Shown piece by piece: positions 43,580-52,972 of a DNA stretch of 64,000 nt (positions within the stretch are counted from its first letter, which is position 1; the number at the start of each line of letters is the position of its first letter). Origin of the DNA: Acetobacter okinawensis. GTDB lineage: Bacteria; Pseudomonadota; Alphaproteobacteria; Acetobacterales; Acetobacteraceae. The translations under genes and the position numbers were made by a program. The notes under the pieces were generated by a model that saw only the letters and a list, made by a program, of their open reading frames with translations, searched no databases and was not told where the DNA came from. The stretch lies in the NCBI RefSeq assembly GCF_002153655.1, contig NZ_JOPJ01000008.1, forward strand, positions 56,348 to 120,347, in the 5' to 3' direction.

Positions 43580-44362
43580 ATGGTAAAGCAGCCGGTAGCA
43601 GACATAGACCTACGGTCCTCCGCCCTTGGGGGCGGGGTTGTTGGCAAGCCTGCGGTCAACCGCCTTTACCAGACCTCCACCATGGCCGCACTGCTCGATG
43701 CGGTATACGATGGGGAAACCACGCTGGATGAGCTGCTCCAGCACGGCAACTTTGGCCTTGGCACCTTTAACTCCCTTGATGGGGAGATGATTGTTACAGA
43801 CGGTGTGGTGCGCCAGTTCCGTGCGGAAGGGCTGGCGGCAGAAGTGCCCGGATCGCTTAAAACACCTTTTGCCTGCGTGACATATTTTGAACCCGAAAAA
43901 AATGTCATGGTCGATACGCCCAAGGACAAGGAAAGTTTTGAAGAGCTGGTGGACCAGCTTTTGGGCAACCCCAACCTGTTTGGCGCGGTGCGCTTTACCG
44001 GCCTGTTCGAGCGGGTGGATACGCGCACGGTGTTCTGCCAGTGCAAGCCCTACCCCCATATGCTCGAAGTGGTGAAAAAACAGCCGACCTTCACCATGGA
44101 ATCGGTCAGCGGCACCATGATCGGCTTCCGCACCCCGGTGTATATGCAGGGCGTGAACGTGGCGGGCTACCACCTGCACTTCCTCTCCGAAGATCACAAA
44201 CGCGGCGGGCATGTGACCGAATACAAGATCATCAAGGGGATGCTGGAAGTGGCCAGCATTTCCGACCTTCAGGTGCAGCTGCCGCGCACCAGACAGTTTG
44301 CGCAGGCCAACCTGAACCCCGAAAGCCTGAGCGAGGCCATTCGTATTGCCGAGGGTGGCTAA
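43580..44362 (+). CDS. budA: alpha-acetolactate decarboxylase
   Basis: Zinc enzyme of 260 residues that converts 2-acetolactate to acetoin. The zinc-binding GYHLHF segment lies near residue 196 and the HVTEYKI segment near 212, with GTFNSLDGEMIVTDG near 61. It is transcribed with alsS, 94 bases downstream, to give pyruvate-to-acetoin overflow that spares the cell from acidification. AAGGAG lies before the ATG at 43580. Confidence 0.95.
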   Translation: MVKQPVADIDLRSSALGGGVVGKPAVNRLYQTSTMAALLDAVYDGETTLDELLQHGNFGLGTFNSLDGEMIVTDGVVRQFRAEGLAAEVPGSLKTPFACVTYFEPEKNVMVDTPKDKESFEELVDQLLGNPNLFGAVRFTGLFERVDTRTVFCQCKPYPHMLEVVKKQPTFTMESVSGTMIGFRTPVYMQGVNVAGYHLHFLSEDHKRGGHVTEYKIIKGMLEVASISDLQVQLPRTRQFAQANLNPESLSEAIRIAEGG

Positions 44363-44456
44363 CCGCTCTCGGCCCTGACCTGTTTTGTTGAATTGCACGG
44401 GGTTTGCACGCGGTTTTTGTAACCCGGCCCCCGGCTGACCAGAGGTTTTTTCTACA

Positions 44457-46145
44457 ATGACCAAAAATGCAGACACCACCGCCCAGTGCGGTGCGGAGCT
44501 TATTGTCAAAAATCTGGAAGCACATGGCATTACCCATGTGTTTGGTATTCCCGGCGCCAAGGTGGACCGCCTGTTTGACGCGCTGGTCGATTCCTCGATC
44601 GAGACCGTGGTAACGCGGCATGAGCAGAACGCTGCTTTTATTGCCGGTGGTCTTGGCCGCATTACCGGCAAGGCCGGGGTGTGCATTGCCACATCCGGCC
44701 CCGGTGCTTCCAACTTTATTACCGGGCTGGCCACTGCCAACTCGGAAGGGGACCCGGTGCTGGCCATTGGCGGTGCGGTCAAGCTGGCAGACCGGCTTAA
44801 ACTGACCCACCAGACCATGGATACGGTCAGCCTGTTCCGCCCCGTGACCAAATACAGCGTGGAGCTGACCACCCCCACCGCCATTTCCGAAGTGATGGCC
44901 AATGCCTTCCGCTTTGCCGAAAGTGGGCGCCCCGGTGCGGCCTTTGTCAGCACGCCCATGGATGTTCTGTCCATGCCCGCTCATGCTCCGGTGCTGGCAG
45001 ACCGCCTTGCGCCGCGCATGGGGGGCGCTCCGGCTGATGTGGTGGCCGAGGCCGCCACACTGCTCAGGCATGCCAAACGCCCGGTTATGCTGCTGGGTAT
45101 GCTGGCCAGCCGCCCGGATGTGGCGGAGGCCGTGCGCGCCTTTGTCAAGCAGACCGGTGTGCCCGTGGTGGGGACGTATCAGGCTGCGGGGGCGGTGTCG
45201 GAAGAACTGGTGGACCGCTTTGGCGGGCGTATTGGCCTGTTCCGCAACCAGCATGGGGACCAGCTTCTGCACGAGGCAGATGTGGTGGTGGCCGTGGGCT
45301 ACAACCCGGTGGAATATGACCCGTGGCTGTGGAACGTGAACGACGCACGCCAGATTATCAACATCGACATTGTGCCAGCCGAACTCGACAATGCCTTTGT
45401 CCCAGCCATTGAACTGATTGGCGATATCGGGCTCAGCCTGTCTGCTCTGGGGGGCAAGGCGGGTGGTCTGGCCCGTGCGCCAGAGCTGGAGGCCGTGCTG
45501 GAGGGGTATAAAAAGGCCCGTAGCTCCGCCCTGCTCAATGCGCGCAGCAGCAGCAACACCGCGGTGCACCCGCTCCAGATCGTGCGTGAACTGGAGCAGT
45601 TTGTTACCCCGGACATGACGCTGTGCCTAGATATGGGGACATTCCACATCTGGCTCGCGCGGTATCTGCTGTCCTTCCGCGCACGGCAGGTGCTGATCAG
45701 CAATGGCCAGCAGACCATGGGGGTTGGCCTGCCATGGGGTATTGCAGCCAGCCTTGTAAACCCATCGCAAAAAGTTGTTTCCATTTCTGGCGATGGCGGG
45801 TTCATGATGTCGAGCATGGAGCTTGAGACTGCGGTGCGCCTGAAGTGCAACCTGATCCATATGGTCTGGATCGATCAGGCTTACAACATGGTGGAAATTC
45901 AGGAGCAGAAAAAATACGGCCGTGGCTCCGGCGTGCATTTTGGCCCGATAGATTTTGCAAAATATGCAGAAGCCTGCGGGGCAAAAGGCATTACAGCCAC
46001 AACGGAGGACGGGGTGCGTCAGGCTCTGCGTGAGGCTATGGATGTGGAAGGCCCGGTGGTGATTGCCGTGCCGGTTGATTACTCGCACAACCACCTGCTC
46101 ATGCAGCCACTCGCACAGTTGGGTGAGACCACAGCCGCAGCCTGA
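44457..46145 (+). CDS. alsS: catabolic acetolactate synthase
   Basis: Thiamine-diphosphate enzyme of 562 residues joining two pyruvates into acetolactate. The catalytic Glu is E56 in VTRHEQNAAF and the ThDP/Mg motif is GDGGFMMSSMELETAVRLKCNL, ending in DQAYNMV. It is of the FAD-independent, subunit-free catabolic type (AlsS/BudB), as shown by its pairing with budA and the lack of an adjacent ilvN. No strong ribosome site is seen before the ATG. Confidence 0.94.
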   Translation: MTKNADTTAQCGAELIVKNLEAHGITHVFGIPGAKVDRLFDALVDSSIETVVTRHEQNAAFIAGGLGRITGKAGVCIATSGPGASNFITGLATANSEGDPVLAIGGAVKLADRLKLTHQTMDTVSLFRPVTKYSVELTTPTAISEVMANAFRFAESGRPGAAFVSTPMDVLSMPAHAPVLADRLAPRMGGAPADVVAEAATLLRHAKRPVMLLGMLASRPDVAEAVRAFVKQTGVPVVGTYQAAGAVSEELVDRFGGRIGLFRNQHGDQLLHEADVVVAVGYNPVEYDPWLWNVNDARQIINIDIVPAELDNAFVPAIELIGDIGLSLSALGGKAGGLARAPELEAVLEGYKKARSSALLNARSSSNTAVHPLQIVRELEQFVTPDMTLCLDMGTFHIWLARYLLSFRARQVLISNGQQTMGVGLPWGIAASLVNPSQKVVSISGDGGFMMSSMELETAVRLKCNLIHMVWIDQAYNMVEIQEQKKYGRGSGVHFGPIDFAKYAEACGAKGITATTEDGVRQALREAMDVEGPVVIAVPVDYSHNHLLMQPLAQLGETTAAA

Positions 46146-46218
46146 ACATAGGGCTGCGCTTGACGCAGAACAGGTTCTATTGCTGTCATCCGCTCCATCC
46201 GTTTCATTAGCGCGACAA

Positions 46219-46239
46219 TGTTGTTATAACACCACAACA
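46219..46239 (+). promoter_or_regulatory. palindromic operator-like element upstream of glcD
   Basis: TGTTGT (46219-46224) and ACAACA (46234-46239) form an inverted repeat that contains the smaller palindrome GTTATAAC. It lies about 90 bases before glcD in a 182-base gap and could be a GntR-type site or include a -10 box. This is by-eye evidence only. Confidence 0.35.
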
Positions 46240-46327
46240 CGGCGCCACTGGCGGACGGAGCAAAGGAGGCAGGCGCACTGCCTTTTTTCTTCCATGACGC
46301 GGCAACGCAGTATGAAAGAGAACAAGA

Positions 46328-47821
46328 ATGCAGATGCCCGAACCCAATCAGGCCATTATCAGCCAGCGTGATGCACTGGCTCAGGGCCTGCGCCAGATCG
46401 TGGGGAAAGACTGGGTCATTTCCGACGATGCGCAGCGCAGGCCATACCAGTGTGATGGCATTACCGCTTACATGGCCATGCCGCTGCTTGTGGTGCTGCC
46501 CGGCTGTGCGGCGGAAGTGCAGGCGGTTCTGCGTTTTTGCAATGAACGGGGCGTCAAGATTGTCCCGCGCGGGTCGGGCACTTCGCTCTCTGGCGGGGCG
46601 TTGCCGCTGGAAGATGGCGTGCTGCTTGTAACCTCGCGGCTGTGTAACGTGCTGGAGGTGGATGCGCACAACCGCGTTGCCCGCGTGCAGCCCGGTGTTC
46701 CCAATATCAAAATTACCGAGGCAGTCAGCCATCTTGGGCTGTGCTACATGCCCGACCCGTCCAGCCAGCTTATTTCCACCATTGGTGGCAACGTGGCCGA
46801 AAACGCAGGGGGCGTGCACTGCCTTAAATACGGCGTGACCGCCAACCATATTCTGGGCATTCAGGCCGTGCTGATGACCGGGGAGATGGTGGAGCTTGGC
46901 GGTGCCTACCTTGGTGCGGCCGAGGGCGAGCTGGACCTTATGGGGGTGCTGACCGGCTCGGAAGGGCTGCTGGCCGTAGTGACCGAAATTGCCGTGCGGC
47001 TGGAGCCGGTGCCAGAGGTGGCGCGTGTGATCTCCATGAGTTTTCCTTCGGTGGAGGAGGCCTGCGCCTGCGTGGGCGCCATTATTGGTGTGGGGGTTAT
47101 TCCCGCCGGGCTGGAGTTCATGGACCGCAAGGTGCTTGATGCCGTCTCCGTCCTGATCAAGGAAAAATTTGATGACCGCACGGCGGCCCTGCTGCTGTGC
47201 GAGCTCGACGGCACGGCGGTCGAGGTGGATGCCCTTGTGGGGGTGGTGAGCGATGTGGCCCGCGCGCAGGGGGCGATCGAGCTCAAGGTCAGCACCACGG
47301 AGGAGGAACGCCAGCGCATATGGAGCAGCCGCAAGCTGGCGTTCTCGGCCATTGGCAAGCTCTGCCCCGATTATTACTGTACGGACGGCACCATCCCGCG
47401 CAACAAACTGCCCGAGGTGCTGAACAAGATGGCGGATATGTCCAAAAAATACGGGCTGGACTATGCCAACTGCTTCCATGCGGGGGATGGCAACCTGCAC
47501 CCCATCATCATGTATGACGCGGCCAAGCCGGGGGATCTGGAAAAAGCGGAGGAGTTTGGGGCCGATGTGCTGATCGCCTGCGTGGACGCGGGCGGGGTGC
47601 TCAGCGGGGAACACGGAATAGGCGTTGAAAAACGTGACCTGATGACCCACCAGTTTACCGAAATTGATTTGCAGCAGCAGCAGATGGTCAAATGTGCGTT
47701 TGACCCCAAGGACCTGCTCAATCCGGGCAAGATGTTCCCCACCCTGTGCCGCTGTGCGGAGTTCGGGCGGATGCATGTGCATAACGGCAACCTGCGTTTT
47801 GCGGATATTCCGCGTTTCTGA
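46328..47821 (+). CDS. glcD: FAD-linked 2-hydroxyacid oxidase subunit GlcD (glycolate/D-lactate)
   Basis: Catalytic flavoprotein of 497 residues. The FAD_binding_4 domain has PRGSGTSLSGGALPLEDGVLL near residues 80-100 and NVAENAGGVHCLKYGVT near 160. The C-terminal FAD-oxidase domain has CFHAGDGNLHP near 390 and GEHGIGVEK near 430. With GlcE and GlcF it oxidises glycolate or D-lactate and passes electrons to the quinone pool. glcE follows after 21 bases. In an acetic acid bacterium lactate is at least as likely a substrate as glycolate. Confidence 0.93.
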   Translation: MQMPEPNQAIISQRDALAQGLRQIVGKDWVISDDAQRRPYQCDGITAYMAMPLLVVLPGCAAEVQAVLRFCNERGVKIVPRGSGTSLSGGALPLEDGVLLVTSRLCNVLEVDAHNRVARVQPGVPNIKITEAVSHLGLCYMPDPSSQLISTIGGNVAENAGGVHCLKYGVTANHILGIQAVLMTGEMVELGGAYLGAAEGELDLMGVLTGSEGLLAVVTEIAVRLEPVPEVARVISMSFPSVEEACACVGAIIGVGVIPAGLEFMDRKVLDAVSVLIKEKFDDRTAALLLCELDGTAVEVDALVGVVSDVARAQGAIELKVSTTEEERQRIWSSRKLAFSAIGKLCPDYYCTDGTIPRNKLPEVLNKMADMSKKYGLDYANCFHAGDGNLHPIIMYDAAKPGDLEKAEEFGADVLIACVDAGGVLSGEHGIGVEKRDLMTHQFTEIDLQQQQMVKCAFDPKDLLNPGKMFPTLCRCAEFGRMHVHNGNLRFADIPRF

Positions 47822-47842
47822 TTCTGGTAGGGCATTGCAAGC

Positions 47843-49051
47843 ATGACAGACACACAAACCGCTGCATCCATGCGTCCTGCCACCACACAGGACGTTGCGG
47901 ATATTCTTATGGACGCGGCCCACAACCGCACACCGCTGGTAGTGCGGGGCAATGGCACCCGCGCCGGTCTGGGCAACCCGGTTGCCGCCACACAGGTGCT
48001 GGAACTGGGCGGGCTGGACCAGATAGATTTTTACGACCCCGATGACCTTGTCATCCGCGCAGGTGTTGGCGTGACGCTGGAGAGCGTGGAGCAGATTCTG
48101 GCGCAAAAAGGGCAGTATCTTCCCTTTGAGCCGCCACGTTATGCCGGGCTGTATGGCACGGATGGCGCACGCTGCACGCTGGGTGGTGCTGTCTCCACCG
48201 CCCTGTCCGGCCCGCGCCGGATCTTAACCGGCGCGGTGCGCGACTTTGTGCTGGGTGTGGAGGGTGTGAACGGTCAGGGGGACGTGTTCAAGGCCGGTGG
48301 CCGGACCATGAAGAACGTGACCGGCTACGATATCAGCAAGCTGGTGACCGGGGCCAATGGCACGCTGGCAGCCCTGACCAGTGTGACCATCAAGGTGCTG
48401 CCCGCCCCCCGGGCGGAAGTCACTCTGGTGCTGCCTGCCGCAACACTGGCGGAGGACGTGGCCCTGTTTGGCCAGATGCGCGCACTGCCCTTGGGCATTG
48501 GCGGGCTGGCCCGCCGGGTTAACGCGGCTGGTGCGTGCGAGCTGCTGGTGCGTGTGGAAGGGACCGTGCCCGGTGTTGCGGGCAACCAGCAGGTGCTGGC
48601 CGGTCTGCTGGCCCCACGTGGGGGTATGGTGGTGCTGGAGCAGGAGGCAAGCCATGCCCTGTGGGCCGGTGTGCGGGAACTGGAGTGCCTGAACGCCCGC
48701 CCGGACGAGCTGGTCTGGCGCGTAAACCTGCCCGCCACCACCATGCCTGCTTTTGTGGAGCAGGCGCGTAGTGCAGGCTGTATCAACCGCTTTTTTGTGG
48801 ACTGGGCGGGGGGCGTTGTGTTCTCCACCATGCGTGGTGTCCAGCCCGAGGTGGACACCCTGCGTTACCGCAAAATGGCGGAGCAGGCCGGTGCGCGTGC
48901 GACCATCCTGCGCGCACCGCAGGATGTGCTTGTGCGCTTTGGTGCGTTCCCACCCGTAAGTGCAGGGGTTGCAACCCTTGGAGCACGCACCCGTGCAGCC
49001 TTTGACCCCGCAGGTATTCTCAACCCCGGCCGCATGACCGTTCAGGCATAG
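47843..49051 (+). CDS. glcE: glycolate oxidase FAD-binding subunit GlcE
   Basis: Second flavin subunit, 402 residues, with the FAD_binding_4 fold (VRGNGTRAGLG near 34 and the GGAVSTALSGPRRILTGAVRDFVLGV segment near 113) but a short C-terminal part without the catalytic histidines of GlcD. The family is required for the activity of the complex. It is tightly packed between glcD and glcF (gaps of 21 and 11 bases). Confidence 0.92.
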   Translation: MTDTQTAASMRPATTQDVADILMDAAHNRTPLVVRGNGTRAGLGNPVAATQVLELGGLDQIDFYDPDDLVIRAGVGVTLESVEQILAQKGQYLPFEPPRYAGLYGTDGARCTLGGAVSTALSGPRRILTGAVRDFVLGVEGVNGQGDVFKAGGRTMKNVTGYDISKLVTGANGTLAALTSVTIKVLPAPRAEVTLVLPAATLAEDVALFGQMRALPLGIGGLARRVNAAGACELLVRVEGTVPGVAGNQQVLAGLLAPRGGMVVLEQEASHALWAGVRELECLNARPDELVWRVNLPATTMPAFVEQARSAGCINRFFVDWAGGVVFSTMRGVQPEVDTLRYRKMAEQAGARATILRAPQDVLVRFGAFPPVSAGVATLGARTRAAFDPAGILNPGRMTVQA

Positions 49052-49062
49052 GAGACGCCCCA

Positions 49063-50397
49063 ATGCTCAGCCATATTCCCCAGGCCGCGCTGGATGCGGA
49101 CCCGAACGTGCAACTGGCCAAAGACATTATTGGCAACTGCGTGCATTGCGGGGTGTGCCTGTCGCGCTGCCCCACCTATGCCGTAAAGCATGAGGAAAAC
49201 GACAGCCCCCGTGGCCGTATTTTCCTGATGAAGGACATGTACGAAAAAGGCGGCGTGCCAGACGCCAGAACGGTCGAACATCTGGACCGCTGCCTGACCT
49301 GCCTTGCGTGCGAGGCCATTTGCCCTTCCGGCGTGGAATATTCCAAGCTCATTGCCCACGGGCGCGAATATGTGGAGGAGCACTACAAACGTCCGCTCTT
49401 CCAGCGTGCCGTGCGCGAACTACTGGTGCGGCTCATCCCCAATGCGCGGCTGTTCCGCCTTGCCATTTTTGGCGGGCGTCTGGGGCGGCCCTTCCGCAGT
49501 CTGTTCTCTGGCACCCTGCGCGCCATGCTGGACATGGTGCCCACAACACCCCTGCCAGCCCCAAGCCCCGTGGACCGGCCCCAGACCTTTTTGCCTGCGC
49601 CCGAAGGGGGCCGGGCGGTCAAGCCGCGCAAGCGTGTGGCCCTGCTCAACGGCTGCGTGCAGACGGTGCTGGACACCGCCATTAACGAGGCCACAATCCG
49701 CCTGCTCCAGCGCCACGGGGTGGAGGTTGTGGTGGCCGCAGGGTCAGGCTGCTGTGGCGCTCCCGCCGAACATATGGGGGACGAAGCGCAGGCCCTGCCA
49801 CTGGTCAAGGCCAATATTGACGCATGGCTGCGCGAGGCCGATGGCCCGGACGGGCTGGATGCCATTGTCATCAACACATCAGGTTGTGGCACGTCCATCA
49901 AGGCTTATGGCCATGCGCTCCGGCTGGACCCGGCATGGGCGGACAAGGCTGCGCGTGTGTCTGCCATGGCGCGCGACATTACCGAGTTTATGGTGGAAAT
50001 CGGGTTGCAAAAGCCCACAATCCCCACGGGGCTGCGTGTGGTGTACCACTCCGCCTGCTCCATGCAGCATGGCCAGCGGATTGTGAACCAGCCCAAGGAC
50101 CTGCTGCGTGCTGCGGGCTTTAGTGTGCTGGACGTGCCAGAGGGGTACCTGTGCTGTGGCTCGGCAGGCACGTACAACCTGCTCCAGCCCGACATTGCCA
50201 ATGAGCTCAAGGCGCGCAAGCTCAAGAACATCCGCTCCGTGCAGGCCCAGATTGCCGCCAGCGGTAACATTGGCTGCATGACCCAGCTTGCGGGGGAGGT
50301 GGGGCTACCGTTTGTCCACACCGTGGAACTGCTGGACTGGGCTACAGGGGGGCCGGAACCCGCCGCCATTCAGGGCCAGAAACTGGCAGCGGAATAG
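49063..50397 (+). CDS. glcF: glycolate oxidase iron-sulfur subunit GlcF
   Basis: Electron-transfer subunit of 444 residues. It has two 4Fe-4S motifs, CVHCGVCLSRCPTY near residue 26 and CLTCLACEAICPSG near 76, and two CCG domains (SGCCGAPAEH, LCCGSAGTYN). It carries electrons from GlcD to quinone at the membrane. GGAG precedes the ATG. A 105-base gap separates it from the TPP enzyme gene. Confidence 0.94.
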   Translation: MLSHIPQAALDADPNVQLAKDIIGNCVHCGVCLSRCPTYAVKHEENDSPRGRIFLMKDMYEKGGVPDARTVEHLDRCLTCLACEAICPSGVEYSKLIAHGREYVEEHYKRPLFQRAVRELLVRLIPNARLFRLAIFGGRLGRPFRSLFSGTLRAMLDMVPTTPLPAPSPVDRPQTFLPAPEGGRAVKPRKRVALLNGCVQTVLDTAINEATIRLLQRHGVEVVVAAGSGCCGAPAEHMGDEAQALPLVKANIDAWLREADGPDGLDAIVINTSGCGTSIKAYGHALRLDPAWADKAARVSAMARDITEFMVEIGLQKPTIPTGLRVVYHSACSMQHGQRIVNQPKDLLRAAGFSVLDVPEGYLCCGSAGTYNLLQPDIANELKARKLKNIRSVQAQIAASGNIGCMTQLAGEVGLPFVHTVELLDWATGGPEPAAIQGQKLAAE

Positions 50398-50502
50398 AGC
50401 GCCCGGTGCGGGGCCGCGCAAGCCGTGCGGCCCGTATGGGTGTGTAAAATGGGTTTGCGCATACGCAAGGTAGCGTAACAGCAGCGCGGGGGAACACAGG
50501 GC

Positions 50503-52200
50503 ATGTCAGGCATAACAGGGGTGGATGCAGCAGGGGGGCGGGTACGCCGTGGTGCCGCCGTGCTGCTGGAGGTGTTGCGGAGCGAGGGGGTGGATTACAT
50601 CTTTGGCAACCCCGGCACCACCGAACTCCCGCTGATAGACGCCCTGCTGGAAGTGCCGGACGTGCACTACGTGCTGGGTCTGCAGGAGGCCAGCGTGGTG
50701 GCCATGGCCGATGGTTACGCGCAGGCTGCCCGCAGGCCGGGTTTTCTCAACCTGCACACGGCGGGCGGGCTGGGGCATGGGCTTGGCAACCTGCTCAATG
50801 CCAGTGTTGCGCAGACCCCGCTGGTGGTGACAGCAGGGCAGCAGGATTCGCGCCACACTATTTCCGACCCGCTGCTGTTTGGTGATCTGGTGCAGATTGC
50901 CCGCCCCGCCGTCAAATGGGCGCAGGAGGTTGCCCACGCGGACCAGTTGCCCGTGCTGCTGCGCCGCGCTTTTCACGATTCCACGGCAGCGCCCAGCGGG
51001 CCGGTGTTCCTCTCGCTCCCCATGGATGTGATGGAGGAATTGAGTGCGGTGGATATTGGCGCGCCATCGCAGATCAACCGGCAGGCCGTAGCGGGGGGGC
51101 TGCCCGAACTTGCACATGCGCTGGCGGGGATTGCTCCGGGACGGCTGGCCATTATTGCGGGGGACGAGGTTTACGGCTCCGATGCCGCGGTCGAGGTTGC
51201 AGCCGTGGCCGAATGTCTGGGCGCTCCGGTTTTTGGGTCCTCTTGGCCATCGCGCATTCCCTTTGCCACCGCGCATCCGCTGTGGTGTGGCAACCTGCCA
51301 ACGCAGGCTACCGCCATTGCCGAAAAACTGGGCGCGTATGACGCTATTTTTGCACTGGGTGGCAAATCGCTCATTACCATCCTCTACACCGAAGGTCCGG
51401 CCCTGCCGCCAAGCTGCGCGGTGTATCAGATGTCGTCCGATGTGCGTGACCTCGGGCGGACGTTCTGGACCCCGCTCTCGGTCGTGGGGGATATCAAGGC
51501 GTCCCTGCATGCCCTGCTGCCCGCACTGCGCAGGGCCACACAGGCTAACGCTCAGGCCTATAGTGCCGCAGGTGCGCAGGTGGCTGCGGCGCGGCGGCAG
51601 CACAGGGCGCAGGCCCGTGCGGATGTGCTGACCCACAAGACGGATGCGGTCATCCACCCCAGTGTGGCTGCGTGGGAGGTGGTGCGTGCCATAGGCCCTG
51701 ACATTGCCATTGTGGACGAGGCCATAGCCACGTCCTCCGATGTGCGCCTGTTTTTGGAAAGTGCATGGCCTGCGCAGTATTCCTTCCTGCGTGGTGGGGC
51801 GTTGGGCTGGGGCATGCCCGCAGCCGTTGGGGCGTCACTCGGCCTTGGGCGGGGGCGTGTGGTCTCGCTCGTGGGGGATGGGGCCGCGCTGTATTCGCCA
51901 CAAGCGCTGTGGACTGCGGCGCATGAAAAGCTGCCCGTGACTTTTGTGGTCATGAATAATCAGGAGTACAATGTGCTCAAGAACTTCATGCGGCAGCAAA
52001 AAGATTATATTTCCGCGCGGGAGGGCACATATCCGGCCATGGATATTGTCAACCCGAGCATAGACTATCAGGCGCTTGCCCGTTCCATGGGTGTGCCGTC
52101 CACCAGACTGACGCGGGCAGCCGACATTGCCCCGGCACTGGAGGCGGCTTTGGCAACTGATGGCCCATCTTTAGTGGAAATTGTGATTGCAGCGAGCTGA
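50503..52200 (+). CDS. thiamine-diphosphate decarboxylase, benzoylformate-decarboxylase-like
   Basis: ThDP enzyme of 565 residues closest by pattern to benzoylformate decarboxylase (MdlC). It has GNPGTTELPLIDAL near 35-48, the cofactor Glu E62 in GLQEASVVAMADGYAQA, an NLHTAGGLGHGLGNLLNA segment with H85 (equivalent to His70), and GDGAALYSPQALWTAA...MNNQEYNVLKNF as the ThDP/Mg motif. The position of MdlC Ser26 is Thr, and I see no equivalent of MdlC His281. The substrate is therefore probably another 2-oxoacid. It sits between glcDEF and lutABC, so pyruvate, glyoxylate or a related product of those oxidases is the natural guess. Confidence 0.8.
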   Translation: MSGITGVDAAGGRVRRGAAVLLEVLRSEGVDYIFGNPGTTELPLIDALLEVPDVHYVLGLQEASVVAMADGYAQAARRPGFLNLHTAGGLGHGLGNLLNASVAQTPLVVTAGQQDSRHTISDPLLFGDLVQIARPAVKWAQEVAHADQLPVLLRRAFHDSTAAPSGPVFLSLPMDVMEELSAVDIGAPSQINRQAVAGGLPELAHALAGIAPGRLAIIAGDEVYGSDAAVEVAAVAECLGAPVFGSSWPSRIPFATAHPLWCGNLPTQATAIAEKLGAYDAIFALGGKSLITILYTEGPALPPSCAVYQMSSDVRDLGRTFWTPLSVVGDIKASLHALLPALRRATQANAQAYSAAGAQVAAARRQHRAQARADVLTHKTDAVIHPSVAAWEVVRAIGPDIAIVDEAIATSSDVRLFLESAWPAQYSFLRGGALGWGMPAAVGASLGLGRGRVVSLVGDGAALYSPQALWTAAHEKLPVTFVVMNNQEYNVLKNFMRQQKDYISAREGTYPAMDIVNPSIDYQALARSMGVPSTRLTRAADIAPALEAALATDGPSLVEIVIAAS

Positions 52201-52228
52201 GGAGGCTCGCTCTTTACCGGGGGTGCGT

Positions 52229-52972
52229 ATGAAAATCGGGTTGTTTATTCCCTGTTATATAGACGCGTTTTATCCAAACGCGGGGATTGCTACACTGGAA
52301 CTGCTGGAAAAGCTGGGGCAGGATGTGGAATACCCCATGAACCAGACCTGCTGTGGCCAGCCCATGGCCAATTCGGGCTGCAACAAGGATGCGGCTCCGG
52401 CAGAAGCCCTGTTTGTTAAAAACTTTGCCAAATACGACGTTATTGTCATGCCGTCGGGCAGTTGCACACACCATGTGCGTGACAATTTTGACGCCATAGA
52501 ACAGACGGACGAAGTGCGCCACGTGCGTGAAAACACGTTTGAACTGGTCGAGTTTTTGCATGACGTGCTCAAGGTGGAGGACTTCCCCTGGGCCGAGTTT
52601 CCGCACAAGGTGGGGCTGCACAACAGTTGCGGCACGCTGCGGGCGCTGCGCACGGCCAGCATGTCCGAACTGGGCGAGCCGTTTTTTTCCAAACCCATGG
52701 ATTTGTTGAACAAGGTTAAGGGCATTTCCTTTGCAACGCCCAAAAGGCCCGATGAATGCTGCGGTTTTGGCGGCACCTTCTCGGTGACGGAGGAGGCCGT
52801 GTCGGCCAAAATGGGTACGGACAAGGTGCGTGACCACCATCAGGCCGGGGCGGAATACATTGTTTCGGCCGATACGTCATGCATGATGCATCAGCAGGGG
52901 TGCGCGGAGCGGGCCGGTGTTCCCATCCGCTTCATTCATATTGCTGAAATTCTGAATGGAGCTCGGGAATGA
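52229..52972 (+). CDS. lutA: L-lactate oxidation iron-sulfur protein LutA (YkgE)
   Basis: First subunit of the LutABC (YkgEFG) L-lactate-oxidising system, 247 residues. It holds two CCG domains, seen as QTCCGQPMANSGCNKD near 38 and DECCGFGGTFS near 180. The ATG at 52229 follows a G-rich GGGGTGCG stretch, and its TGA overlaps the lutB ATG by four bases. The gap to the TPP gene is 28 bases. Confidence 0.92.
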   Translation: MKIGLFIPCYIDAFYPNAGIATLELLEKLGQDVEYPMNQTCCGQPMANSGCNKDAAPAEALFVKNFAKYDVIVMPSGSCTHHVRDNFDAIEQTDEVRHVRENTFELVEFLHDVLKVEDFPWAEFPHKVGLHNSCGTLRALRTASMSELGEPFFSKPMDLLNKVKGISFATPKRPDECCGFGGTFSVTEEAVSAKMGTDKVRDHHQAGAEYIVSADTSCMMHQQGCAERAGVPIRFIHIAEILNGARE

